Below, piece after piece: positions 23,888-34,793 of a stretch of 64,000 nt of DNA (the stretch's first letter is position 1; the number at the start of each line of letters is the position of its first letter). The DNA is from Gongronella butleri. Lineage: Eukaryota > Mucoromycota > Mucoromycetes > Mucorales > Cunninghamellaceae. The stretch is from the NCBI GenBank assembly GCA_025201375.1, contig JAIWZP010000002.1:1331485-1395484 (forward strand). The letters are read 5' to 3'. The notes beneath the pieces were generated by a model. The model was not told the origin of the DNA. It searched no databases and saw only the letters and a program-made list of their open reading frames with translations. Position numbers and translations under genes: made by a program.

Positions 23888-25731
23888 ATGGAACGACCTC
23901 CCGGTTCAAGATACAAAGCACACCATCTGGTGACATACGCCATCCTTATCAACATGACACCCGCTGAGTATGCGCTGCACGGGTCGCCAGAGGCGATTGA
24001 GCGCGAGGCCGGTGTCACCGCTGCAGAAGCATTGATGATCTCTTTGGAAGCAAGAAAAGAGCGACAAGGTAAACAAAGCACCGGGCTCCTTTGGATTTTC
24101 TCATCTTTTTTTTTTTTTTTTTTAACTTGCATAGCCCGAGCCGGTCCGCCGTGCCCATCCTGCGGCTCGCAGTATCACCGCTCCCAGCGCGACCGGCGCT
24201 GCCCCAACAACCCACAAACAAGACAGCGTAAGTCTTCCCTTCCCTTTCTTTTTTTTTTTCCCCCTTTTTACGCACTTTTTCTTTTTTTTTCTTTTCTTTT
24301 TTTTTTTTTTTTTTTTTTTTTAGAGGCCGACCGGCGACGGGGCGACGCCCGATTCAACGCACTTAATGCTAATCCACTAGCGCTGGAGCGAGCGACAAAC
24401 ATGCGTGCCTCGGTCTTTTTTGCAACAGTGATGCCCAAGAATGAAACGTACACACGTGTGTTTTCGTTTGCGCGTGCGATCCGGCTCGACGTGGTGGACA
24501 TTTTGCAGCAGCGCATCCGAGAATGCCGCGCGGAGCTGAATAAGGTGTTGCCGATCACTGTGCAATTTCTTGCCGATTTCCTGCTTCATCACCCCCAAGA
24601 GGATGCCGACTTTGTGTTTTCGGGCAATGGATTGTACCAGGCATCCATGGTGGTGCGACAGACGATGCGCCAGGACGGTCAACCTGGCGAACGTGCCAAC
24701 CCACATCCGCGCCTACCCGCCGCGCTCCCCGACCACTGGGATCAGTTTGTGGAAGGCACAGGCATCCGCCGCGTCCAGATTCAGGCAGGCTTTACCACGC
24801 TGCTCTCAGAGGAGATGCGGCCATTCGCAGCAACAATGAAGCGGCACGTCTGTGATCTTCTTGAATTGCGGGTCAAATCGTTTGTCAAATTCAAGATGAC
24901 GCAAATCGAAGTAAGTGGATTCTTATCATTTCTTTGGTCCCTTTTTTTTTTTCAAGCAATTGGCTCACATCGATGCTATTTTTATTTTTTTGTTGTTGTT
25001 TTTCAGGCACCACCGGCCGCCATTGCCGCTGCCAAGGAGCTGATCTGGGAGCAATTCAAAAGTGACCAACCATTGATGATACGTCCCGGCGCTGGCGCGC
25101 CTCAACAAGACGAAAACGGCGAGGAAGATCTGCAACTATTGATGGGCGACCGTGATCACGAGGAGGAGGAGGACGACGACCAAGACCAAGCCGCCCCTGC
25201 ACGTCGTACGCGCGCACGACCGGCCGCCGCAGTCGACAACATGGAGCGCATAGCCGCGCAACACCTGCCCGCCGTGCTTGGCGATGTCGCAGCCGAGGTG
25301 CTGGCCATCCTCGAGGGGCTTGCTGCCGTCAAGCCGCAGGACATGGGCGAAATCACCATTGAATCGCTGCGCTCGCATCCATCCCTGTGCGTCCCCGTCC
25401 ACATGCACATCATGCAACAATATGACACATACCGTGCAGAAGACCCCGAGGACCCTGTCGAGGTCCCCTCGTATACCCTGCTGCCGATGCCAGCGCAGAC
25501 GCCTCGCTTCCTGACGTTAAATGCCAACACGCTAAAACAAGTCATACCACGCAGATTCTTGCCCGCTGCGCATCCATTGCGCGACGATCGTGGCCGTCAC
25601 CGTGGCCTCGCACCTTTTGTAGACCTTGCGCACCAGTTCTGGGCCTTGATCAACTGGCCAAACCTGGGGCTTGGCGTGGACGAGTAAGAAAAATAGGGAA
25701 AAAGAGACGAGAAAAGAAGACAAACGGCGAC

Positions 25732-25775
<44 letters not shown>

Positions 25776-27531
25776 TTTTTTTTTTTTTTTCTTTTTTTTT
25801 TTTTTCTTCCAGGGAGCACCAGCTTCGAGATGGTTTCATCATGGGCCATCAATTCAACGGCGTCATCCGAACAGACGGCGTCCAAGTTCACATTTGTTTT
25901 CGGCGCCTGCGTCGCCCGCAGCCCCCCGCGCTCTTGGACCGTGACTTGACTCATCAGGCCATCGACCTCTTTTCCGCGTCCGGCGTGGACCCCGGCCGCA
26001 AAGTCATTGCCACCTCCGCCTTTGACCCACTGGACGATGACTTTGACGATGAGCGTGCCAATCGTGCCGTGCGACGAGTGACACTGGCGGAATACCGCAC
26101 CATGGCTGGCGAGCAGCAGCGTGCTTTGGCGCTGCAGCACCGCAAGAATGAGCTGCTGCCAGGTCGCGATATCACCATGGCAGATCTGGAGGCACAAATG
26201 CCTTGGGTGCGCACCGCCGATCCGGACACGTACCGTGCGCATGTCGCGTTCCAAATGGAGCACGCCACGACATTGGCTGCCTTTTATGGAGACCACTCTT
26301 CTCGCTCCCGATTTGAAAGCTACAAGGGCAAGCAGAGAGCGCTGGCAACTGCCGCCAATATCGTCCTAGGCGGTGGTAAAAAGTACAACAAGCCGCGGCA
26401 GCTGTCACAACAGCAAGTGCAGCCGCAAAACATGACAAAGTTGCGCCGAAACCGCCGCCATCGAAAGGCCAAGGCGAACCGCCGCCGCCAGGGCCGTCAA
26501 GAGCGCGCCATCGCCGCCGCCGCCGCCGCCGCCGCCACCGCCACCGCAGCACCACCACCAGCCATGGAACAAGCAGCGAGCTCGATGCCACCGCTATCGC
26601 AGCAAGACGACGCGTCCTTCGGCTCTCTCCACGACGACGCTGTCATTGCAGCATTGAACGCCACAGACGTCACGACACCGCCACCACCACCACCTGCTAC
26701 CATGGAACAAGCAGCGAGCGCGATCCCACCACCATCGCAGCAAGACGACGCGTCCTTCGGCTCTCTCGACGACGACATTGTCATCGCAGCTTTGGACGCC
26801 ACAGACGTCACGGCACCACCACCACCCGTCGACCCACCAATCCATGATGCCCATCGTGCGCCACACCCGCGAACGTAAATCAAATGCCACGCCGTCTCCT
26901 ATGGCCGCAAATTACTCATTTTTTTTTTTTTTGTACAGTGCCCAGACGACCATGCGGCCGCGAAAACGCCAATTCCATGGCCGGAATCGAATCAGCCAAA
27001 GTATCCCCGTCGTGGCGTTCGGCGGTGCGCTGATCGCAAAGGACGCCGTGCGCATCCGCGGCCTGCCTGTGGGACGCTCGTCAATGGTCCTGCGCCATTT
27101 GTTCGAACGACAGTTGCGCGGTCTCGTCATGACGGTCGTCACCAATGAATTCCGCACCTCCCGGGTAGGTATCTGGGTGCTAATGAGCTAAAGAAAAAGT
27201 CCACCACTCATTTTTTCTTTTTTTCTTTCTCTTTTTTCTTTGATAGACGTGCGCTCATTGTCACACGCCTGTGATATTGGCACGACGAGATGGCCGCTCA
27301 GTCTTTGGCTCCGTCTTCTGCCCCTCGTGTGGACGAACCGTCGACCGCGACGCCAATGCCGCCAGCAATATGCTCTCCATCTTGCACTCGCAGTCGTTGG
27401 TCGGCCGTCGCCCGCCATCAATGACGCGCCCGCAGCGCGCGCAGCAACCTCCACCACCCCAGCGCCGCCGCCGCCGCGGCCCTGCCGACGACCCTGGCGA
27501 TGCTCGACCAGCGCGACGACGTCGCATTTGA
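23888..27531 (+). CDS. Fanzor (eukaryotic TnpB-like RNA-guided nuclease), 7 exons
   Basis: Model join(23888..24068,24135..24227,24324..24910,25007..25683,25813..26874,26939..27164,27247..27531), 1036 residues. An N-terminal zinc knuckle (CPSCGSQYHRSQRDRRCPNN) precedes a long helical region (FSFARAIRLDVVDILQQRI, SYTLLPMPAQTPRFLTLNANTL). RuvC-I is ASGVDPGRKVIATSA with Asp572. A low-complexity insert (Arg-rich, poly-Ala, Pro-rich, with a 46-residue tandem duplication) follows. Then come VVAFGGALIAKD and VVTNEFRTSRTC with Glu937, the relocated Glu position known for Fanzors. The zinc ribbon is CAHC...CPSC and RuvC-III is DRDANAASNM (Asp977). The tail is Pro/Arg-rich. The frame is intact and all three acidic catalytic positions are present, so it may be active. 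Family members are guided by an omega RNA from the 3' flank. Confidence 0.93.
26564..26830 (+). repeat. In-frame 138-bp tandem duplication inside the Fanzor gene
   Basis: A segment starting ATGGAACAAGCAGCGAGC at 26564 recurs at 26702. The 138-base period equals 46 codons, so the frame is kept. Both copies encode MEQAAS, QQDDASFGSL and DATDVT-type motifs followed by a proline run. The copies have diverged at scattered positions, mostly without disrupting the acidic/proline-rich character. Confidence 0.92.
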
Positions 27532-27989
27532 TGTAAGCATTGGCCCAAAAATGGGTGGAGAACGAGAGAGGTGGCTTCTCTTGGTGGACACAGCCGAAAA
27601 AAAAGGACGACAAACAAATGTCGACGGATTGGGCTCACATCTTTGTAATGCTGTTTTTTTTTTTCAAAGGACCTCGATGACTCCCCCCCCCGCCCAATGT
27701 GCGTAGCCCCCCCCTCTCTCTCCTTCACCCTTTTGTATACCCTTCTATTTCTTTCTCCTTTTCTTTTTCTTTTTTTTTTTTTTACGCCCACGGCTGACAC
27801 CGTGTACAAGTCGCCTTAGGGCGGCTTGTTTAAGGTTTTTTACAATGGTAAGTGAGAAAGAAAAAAAAAAAAAGCGCGGGCATGATCTTTGGCACTCACC
27901 GATTGCTTCCCCATTTGCTCTTTCTACTACAGTAACAGGTGCGACATCATGTTTTATAAAAAAAAAACACTAAGAAGTAAAGAAAGAAA
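27532..27989. other. 3' flank of Fanzor gene
   Basis: Contains a C run near 27684-27711, pyrimidine-rich DNA, the two hairpins at 27789-27829 and then an A run near 27862-27874. In this gene family the guide-bearing omega RNA comes from the 3' flank of the ORF and transposon end, so this is the region to look in. No transposon end was identified. Confidence 0.5.
27789..27829 (+). ncRNA. Two adjacent hairpins, candidate omega-RNA scaffold
   Basis: Hairpin A at 27789-27804 pairs CACGG with CCGTG around a 6-base loop. Hairpin B at 27806-27829 pairs ACAAGTCGCC with GGCGGCTTGT (10 base pairs including one G-U) around TTAG. They start about 260 bases past the Fanzor stop codon and are the strongest inverted repeats seen in this flank. 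Assignment as omega RNA is inferred from position and structure only; a terminator or transposon end is an alternative. Confidence 0.4.
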
Positions 27990-29471
27990 CTACAATGTAC
28001 AGATGATTTTTTCGTTTTTTTCTGCATCCAACAGCCTTTTGTCATTGAAGGTCTCGATGTAGTCCGCGTGTCCAACAGTGCGAATGTGCCCTGAATTGAG
28101 CATTTGCTGCTCAAAGCTCTTGTAGCGCACAAAAGCGTGACGTCCGCCGCCCAATTCTTTGTCTACAGAAGAACCCAGCATGTGGTATAGCGTCGACACA
28201 GCTGTAAGGTTTGGAATCTTGCCGACAATGTCGTGCTCCTTGTTAAAAAGGGAATAAACCAACATTAACAAGACGGGCAAGCTGATGACTCCAATGAATA
28301 AGATGTATTTTCACCATGCTGCCTTGTATGTAACAAAACACTTTCTGCTGAACGTGTCAGCCCATCCGTATTGTGATTTACACTCATGCTCCATCCATAA
28401 ATCACACACCCCGCCGCCGGGAAAGCTTTCTGTCTCTGTATTTCGATCCTCGTGCACCACGATCTTGAAATACGTTGAATTGACGGGTATTTCCATCTCC
28501 AATTTGTATGGCGTGAAGCAGTCGTAAAAGCTGCGCACGCAGAGCGCGTCATATTGCAAATTGGTGAAGTTGTTGATATCATCAGGTGGAAGAAATCGCT
28601 GATACACGGGACTTGCGCGCGTGGTGATCCATCGCTTCATGTACACTCTGTTGTTCCACATTGGCACCGTGTTATTTCGTGCGTTCAAGTTGTAAATCAT
28701 GTAGGTTTCGGCGCCTTGGTCGCCAAACCAGCCTTCTTCGCATCTTGGGCGGATGTAATCATACTCGCTGCCGAGAATTGCCGTGTTGATCAGCGCGGAG
28801 ATCAGATGGTTCACTGTGTAGCCCACCATCGCAATCAGCAGCAGCTGCCACTTTGACCGGAAGCTTGCTCGCTGCGTGTGTCTATAGCCTTTCGTGCCAA
28901 ACATCATAAGTTCGTCGATTGTGAGCAGAAAGCTGTTATACATTGCTGTGAGATAGTCGCATCTGTCGAATCGACGCACCACAAACGCTGCGCCATTAGT
29001 TTCATCGTCTTCGTCCTTCTTATCGTTGTCGAGCAACCTTTCTTGTCCGTTTTTTTGGCCTGTTTTTCATATATAATCGCATGCACAACTTGCAGTAGAG
29101 CATTACGAATGGAATTGAGCAAGTAAGAATGGTAAGATCAAGCGCCTTGATGAATACAATTGTCAAAAAGGTGCTTGCATATTGAATTAGGTCGTTGACG
29201 TACATTGAACGAGGAAAAAAAATGAAAAAGTCAGGCAAGACAAACTCTGATGCTTTAAACAGGCTCAACGGTCAGCGCGCCACTCCGTCACGCCAGAGGA
29301 ATCCATTGTGCAATTTAGAAGGCAAGTGTGGCACCAAGAACTCCAACCCGCAGCCATAAAAAGCTTAAAAAACAAGTGACGCCGCCCTAAACGCCATAAA
29401 AATGTGTTCTGTTTCATGTCGACAAGCTTTTCGCTCCATTGGCTCCCTAAGAGCATTTTGCACAATCTCAA
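27990..29471 (-). pseudogene. Broken multi-pass membrane protein gene
   Basis: Minus-strand blocks form a membrane protein: an N-terminal part (MLLGSQWSEKLVDMKQ...), hydrophobic segment YASTFLTIVFIKALDLTIL, a second segment LLLIAMVGYTVNHLISALI, a Cys- and N-glycosylation-rich loop (NNTVPMW, NFTNLQY, NSTYF), a third segment ILFIGVISLPVLLMLVYSLF and a cytosolic tail ending EKIICTL. Three breaks are seen: a frame change near 29290, a frame change in an A run near 29051, and an in-frame TGA at 28311-28313 between TYKAAW and KYILFIG. The ~250 codons around the TGA are otherwise in one frame. No family recognised. The pattern suggests recent inactivation, although indel errors in A runs are possible. 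Confidence 0.65.
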
Positions 29472-30558
29472 CTTAATCTCGTGCGACGATGAAACGAAAA
29501 AGCATTGAAATAGGTCACATGAACTGCAGATGCGTTATGTTTCTTTTTTTTTAAAAAAAAAAAAGAGAGAGAGAGAGATGCGTTGCACGCTAGATTTACA
29601 CTTGTGCATGGTGTGACAAGTCTGTGCGGAGAGGAATTGAAATTAAAAACATTTTTGCACGTCGAAAAAACTCAAAGAGTTATTTGGGAAGAAAAGGATT
29701 TTGGCAGAAATAGAGAGGAAGCGGATGAGCAAGAGATTTGTGGAGTGCAAGTTGCGTCGTGTCGCGTGCCATTGTTCTTTCTATGCCCCTAATGACGCGT
29801 TTCCGGCTTTGCGTTGGTCGACAAGAGGCCATTGGGCGCACTTTGCGCCCCCTTTATATCTTGTCTTGCCTGTTCAGGCGATTTTGGGGACCCTGTCCTG
29901 CTCCAAGATCTACTTTGGACGCAAAACGTGGAGTGATAAGGAGGAAGGGAGGAGAAAGAGTGGAAAGATCACGACAATGGATGATCGCTTTGAAAAAAAA
30001 AAATGTAAAGAGCATGATCGCTCACCATTAATGGCAAGCGTGCCATGCCGAATGATGATTTTTTCACCCACAGGCTTCTGTGGGGAGCTGGAGAAGGTGT
30101 CATCTGGTTGGCCCAAATCTATCTTCATTTTTTATATAACATTGTCGCGTTCGGGGGTTTTCCGTGGATAACAGGCATTGCAAAACGAGCCAAGGCTTTT
30201 AGATGGCAAGTAGCACACGAGGCACAGGCGTGCCTGCATACCTAACCACATTGTGTGTAGGTGCACACACTCTCGGGTCTATGTCGCCCACAAAATGACT
30301 TTTTGTTGAAGAAAAAGCAAATTGGGAAGCAAGATGCTTGGTCGGATGTTTAATCCCTAAACGTGAAAAGAAAGGGGCAAGAGGGGGGTGCAGGGAGGAG
30401 AGGAAGGGGGAACACAAGGGACAGGCGAATGAGGACATGAGCTGTCAAAGGGCGCGGTCTCCTTTTTTTTTTTTTGTGCAAAAACAGTTGATTCGTCTCT
30501 ACTTCTTTTTTTCTTTTACATCTTTTCTACTCTTTTTTTTTTTCTTTGAGATTTTCTT
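29472..30558. other. Intergenic region upstream of the septin gene
   Basis: Contains (GA)n near 29564-29578, A and T runs and short frames only. Pyrimidine-rich sequence before 30559 is the probable septin promoter/leader. Confidence 0.45.
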
Positions 30559-32809
30559 ATGCTTTCCAACGATATCAATGGTAAAAAATCAAAGAATATG
30601 GTGCGATGCACGTCATTTGCATCATTTTTGATTGTCACGGCCATTGCTCACGCGTTTTCTCCTTTAGACCAAACTGCCAGCTCAATGGCTTCTGCCGTAA
30701 GGCTGCCTTTTTGACGACGCTTGAAGATCAATTGAACTTGTTGACGTCAATTTTAATCTTTCCGCGTTTGATTAGATTGACGTGGTGCGCAAGAAGCTAC
30801 TTGGCTACGTGGGCTTTGCGAATTTACCCAACCAGGTGCACCGCAAGTCGGTCAAAAAGGGCTTTGAGTTCACCTGCATGGTTGTAGGTAAGTCGTGATT
30901 CTTTTTGTAATTGTTCCGTGAAAAAAAAAAAAACATGAAAAGGCTGCGCGTGTGCGTGTGAATTGGGTGATGCGCGCCCACAGGGAGGAAAATGAGGTGC
31001 AAGGAGGTTTTTAGGTCGCATTGGGCTGGTGCGGTGCTTGAAGGAGCTGCATAAACCCGCACCTCGCACAAAAAAAGGGAGAGAGGGTTATTGATGACAA
31101 TGAACGCCAGATAACGACAATTGAATTGCCTCCTCCATTGATACGCCCCACACAAAAGGCGCGCTTCCGACACGCGCTTATCCGCGGCACACACGATTCT
31201 CGCATCCTGTATACACTTTGAATGTAAAAAATGCTTGTGTCACCCAGCGCCCACGTAGCAATTACACGACGCACGGCATCCAAAAGGAGAGAGAGAAAGG
31301 GGCAAGAGAGCGAGCGAGGGGCGGGAGGCAGCACAAAAGCAAGGAGGATGGGAAAGATGGGACTGCACAAGGAGAAAAAAACAAAAAAAAGAAAGATTCC
31401 TGACCCGTCATGCATTAGGTGAATCTGGTTTGGGCAAATCGACGCTTGTGAACACGCTGTTTAACACCGCATTGTACCCGCCCAAGCAAAACATGGAGCC
31501 GTCGCACGAGACACCACAGACAGTCGAGATTAAATCCATCACGTCGGACATTGAGGAGAATGGCGTGAAGCTGCGCTTGACTGTTGTGGACACGCCTGGC
31601 TTTGGCGACTTTGTCAACAATGAGGAGAGGTAAAGGAAAAAAAAAAAAAAAAAAAAGATGGCATGTGGGCTGATTAGTTGCCTAAATTGCTCATTTTTGC
31701 TCATTTGTAGCTGGAAGCCCATTCTTGATGACATTGAGTCGCGCTTTGACGCGTATCTGGAGCAAGAAAACCGCGTCAACCGTCGCAAGATGGTGGACAA
31801 TCGCATCCACGCGTGTATTTATTTCATTGCACCTACTGGTCACGCGTAAAATCATGAAAAATAAGAAAAAAGGGGCACTGCTGACGCGCTTTTTTTTTTT
31901 AGGTTGAAGCCCTTGGACATTGAGTTCATGCGTCGCTTGCACACGCGTGTGAACTTGATTCCGGTGATTGCCAAGGCTGACACACTCACCGAGGAGGAAG
32001 TGGTTGCTTTTAAGCAGCGCATCCTTGCGGACATCCAATATCACAAGATTCAAATCTACCAGGCGCCGACGTACGAGTACGACGACGAGGAGACGATTGC
32101 CGAGAACCGCGAAATCATGTCCAAGATCCCTTTTGCCGTCGTGGGCTCAGACAAGGAAGTCGAGGTGCAAGGTCGGCGTGCACGTGGCCGCAGCTACCCC
32201 TGGGGTCTCATTGAGGTCGACAATGAGGACCACTGTGACTTTGTCAAGCTCCGCCAAATGCTCATTCGGTAATTCATTGCAGAGCACGCATGAAAATGCG
32301 ATTTTTTATTCCTTTTTTTCTTTTAGCACACACATGGAAGAATTGAAGGAATTCACGAACAACATCTTGTACGAGAATTATCGCACGGAGAAGCTACAGG
32401 CGATGGGCATCCAGCAAGATCCCAGCGTGTTCAAGGAGGTGAATCCTGTGCAAAAGATGGAGGAAGAGCGCATGGCGCATGAGCAGAAGCTTGCCAAGAT
32501 GGAAGCCGAGATGAAGGCCGTCTTCCAGGCCAAGGTCCAAGAAAAGGAGACCAAGTTGAAGCAATCCGAGGAAGAGGTAACAAAAAAAAAAAAAAAATAG
32601 AAAAAAATAGAACAATATGATGAAATCAGATGCGCCGCGTGCTCACTCTTCCTTTTCTTCTGCATCAGTTGTATGCGCGACACAGAGACATGAAGGAGGC
32701 ATTGGATAAACAGCGCCTGGAACTGGAGGAGAAGCGTCGACGCCTCGAATCGGGTCGGCCCATGACACCTGAGAAGACCAAGAAGAAGGGTTTTTCTTTC
32801 AACAAGTAA
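30559..32809 (+). CDS. CDC3: Septin, CDC3/AspB class (8 exons)
   Basis: Model join(30559..30580,30668..30696,30776..30887,31419..31629,31711..31845,31903..32268,32327..32576,32669..32809), 421 residues. Septins are GTP-binding proteins that polymerise at the cell cortex and septum. It has [28 protein letters not shown]-loop GESGLGKS, G3 DTPGFGD, G4 AKAD, the septin-unique element ([20 protein letters not shown]) and a C-terminal coiled coil ([22 protein letters not shown]). The N-terminal phrase and the long match through the tail fit the fungal CDC3/AspB group. The first two exons are tiny (22 and 29 bases, 17 residues). The intron before the P-loop is the longest in the gene (531 bases). 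Confidence 0.96.
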
Positions 32810-33085
32810 TCTTGACCCCCATTGGCCATTTCCATCTTCCACATCCACCCTTGCGGCTCCTTTTCAGCCTCCCCTTTTCCCAACTGTTCTCGCCGTTCCC
32901 CCCAAATTCTCTATTTTCTAATTGGCAACACATAAAAAGGAATTTGTTTTGTTTTCTTTTGATTGGAATAGATGCAATGCAAGCGTAAAAAAAGGGGATT
33001 CAGGGAGAGAGGAACGGATAGGTGATAATAATGAAGAATATGCTGAGAAATACAAATCGAAACAAAACACATTTTTCTTTCTTTT

Positions 33086-34642
33086 TTAGAGCGCTTTTTT
33101 GCGCTCGTGAATGTCGACGCGTGGCATTGGCAGGAAACAGTCGGCAAAGTAGATGATGGGGATCAGCAGATGGCCAATAAAGTAAACGCTCTTGTAGGCA
33201 GCCCAGGCGCGCTCGAACGACAGCAATTCAAAGCCAATGATGGCGTAAAAGATGGTGATTTGACACGTGATCCAGCACAGGATGCGGTAGACGAAGCTCA
33301 ATGCAGGATAGGCCTTGATGAGGGCGCGTGCTACAGGTTGGACTTGGCGACGGACGATTTTTTCAGACTCGATGCAAGCGAATTCCAAAAAAAAGGTAAT
33401 ATAATACATGCTGGCAAAACCGTGCCACGTGGCGAGGAAAAGCAGCGTCGTCAGCTGCGAAATCTTGATGTCGCCAGCAAAGCGCATGCGTTTAAACACG
33501 TATTTCTTGCACCAGAGGTTTGTGTTGATGTTGAAGCTCGAAATCACGTCGTCGATGCACGTGGCTCCAAAAAACTTGATATCGAGCACATTGGACAGTC
33601 CGCCAAAGGATGGGACCTCGTCTTTATCTTGTCCATCATATGTGATTCCAAATGCCACGCAAGCGCCTTGGAAAAAAAAAAAACGAAAAAATAATAAAAA
33701 TGAGATGTGACACGACGCGACACGGATCAATTAGTTTTTTTTTTCCTATTTTTCTTTACCTTCAGTCAAGAGCCAGACACCAATGTACTTGAGGTAAACA
33801 AAGAAACCGGTGATGAAGAGGATGGAGAGGCGGTGCAAAAAGCCATGGGCGAGGAATTGGTCTGTGAGGAGGTATTCAGAGGGGTAGCGCGCGCCAATGG
33901 TATACTGCAGGGCCAAATAAAGGACGGCGCGGCTTATGCAATCGCCGACGCGTGCAGCTTGCGCTTTGCGCGTGTCGTCCCAATTGGCGACGGGTTTTCC
34001 GAGGAAATAGGGCTCGAGGAGCCAGCGGCGATAGAGGGCATAGGAGAATTGGGGGCCGATGAGGAAGGCGGGCGGGAAAAAGCAATAGGCAACAACGGAT
34101 TGGAGGCTGGGCATTGTGGGCAGGGGGGCATCAATGTCAAAGGCCATAGGATATGTGCAATTCGTGCGATAAACGGCCACCTTGTCCCCATCGTACACAT
34201 CCATGGCAAGTCCCATTAACCTGAGGCAAAGCACGCATTGACTCATTGTCCATGAGATGTCATACGCGTCGACGGGCGCGTAATAGTAACCTCCAAGCAA
34301 ATATGCACCATTCAAGACCCAAACAGCAATGCATGCCAATTGTCGGTGGTGTGCCCATACGCCAAGGGAAAGCAACACGTACGAAACCAGCACCGTGACA
34401 AGGGAATGCACGATATGTATCCCGTTGAAGAAGAGCGACAGCGCCAGCCCGCTCAAAAGCACAAAAGTGTTGCGATCGCCACTGTTGATATATCGACCTT
34501 GCGGATCTTGCGGGTGAAACACGTAATAGCGGTCGTAAAAGTACGCGGCCAAGTATCCGAGCAACAATGTCTCCACAAGGCGCACAGACGGCTCGGGAAG
34601 CCCCGTCAGCAGCACCACTGGCTCCGTCAACAAAAAGCTCAT
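33086..34642 (-). CDS. MBOAT-family lysophospholipid acyltransferase (2 exons)
   Basis: Model complement(join(33086..33666,33760..34642)), 487 residues. Multi-pass ER membrane enzyme of the MBOAT family, here closest in style to lysophospholipid acyltransferases (LPCAT3/Ale1 type) that re-acylate lysophospholipids with acyl-CoA. Visible marks are many hydrophobic helices, FNINTNLWCKKYVFKRMR (conserved Asn/Trp motif) and the catalytic-His motif ATWHGFASMYYITFFLE; the C-terminus ERKKAL is a possible ER-retention lysine motif. The start is the first true ATG in frame (34642); the frame extends upstream only through non-ATG codons. Its start is 151 bases from that of the divergent V-ATPase gene. 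Substrate is inferred. Confidence 0.9.
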
Positions 34643-34793
34643 ATAAAAAAAGCGAACAAAAACGAAAGAGAGAGAAAAAAAAAAAAAAATGAAAAAGATC
34701 AAACACTTGCGGGGTCCATAAAAAAGACTCCGCCATTTCGTTGCCAAGTGCGTCAAAACAACGGCTTTCTTCTTCTTTTCTGTATCTTCCACT
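34643..34793. promoter_or_regulatory. Short bidirectional promoter, MBOAT gene / V-ATPase subunit c
   Basis: Only 151 bases separate the two divergent start codons. The strip is pyrimidine-rich toward each start on that gene's coding strand (TTTCTTCTTCTTTTC before the V-ATPase ATG; T-rich on the minus strand). No TATA box is obvious. Confidence 0.55.

Noticed and set aside
25136..25545. Overlapping minus-strand ORFs under the Fanzor gene
   Set aside because: They are antisense shadows of the GC-rich, acidic-run coding sequence, with Val/Leu/Ser repeats mirroring Asp/Glu codons.
28311..28313. In-frame TGA read as selenocysteine or a reassigned codon
   Set aside because: TGA ends several well-supported genes in this window (OGG1, FEN1-like, ARMC8, FKBP, BRE1, Fanzor), no selenocysteine insertion structure is seen, and the same gene has frameshifts.
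33107..34219. Long plus-strand ORFs opposite the MBOAT gene
   Set aside because: The minus strand carries the conserved MBOAT motifs and coherent splicing; the plus frames are antisense shadows.
34643..34792. N-terminal extension of the MBOAT protein up to 34792
   Set aside because: The extension has no ATG (it would start at GTG), runs through a promoter-like Phe/Lys-rich tract and would abut the divergent V-ATPase start.
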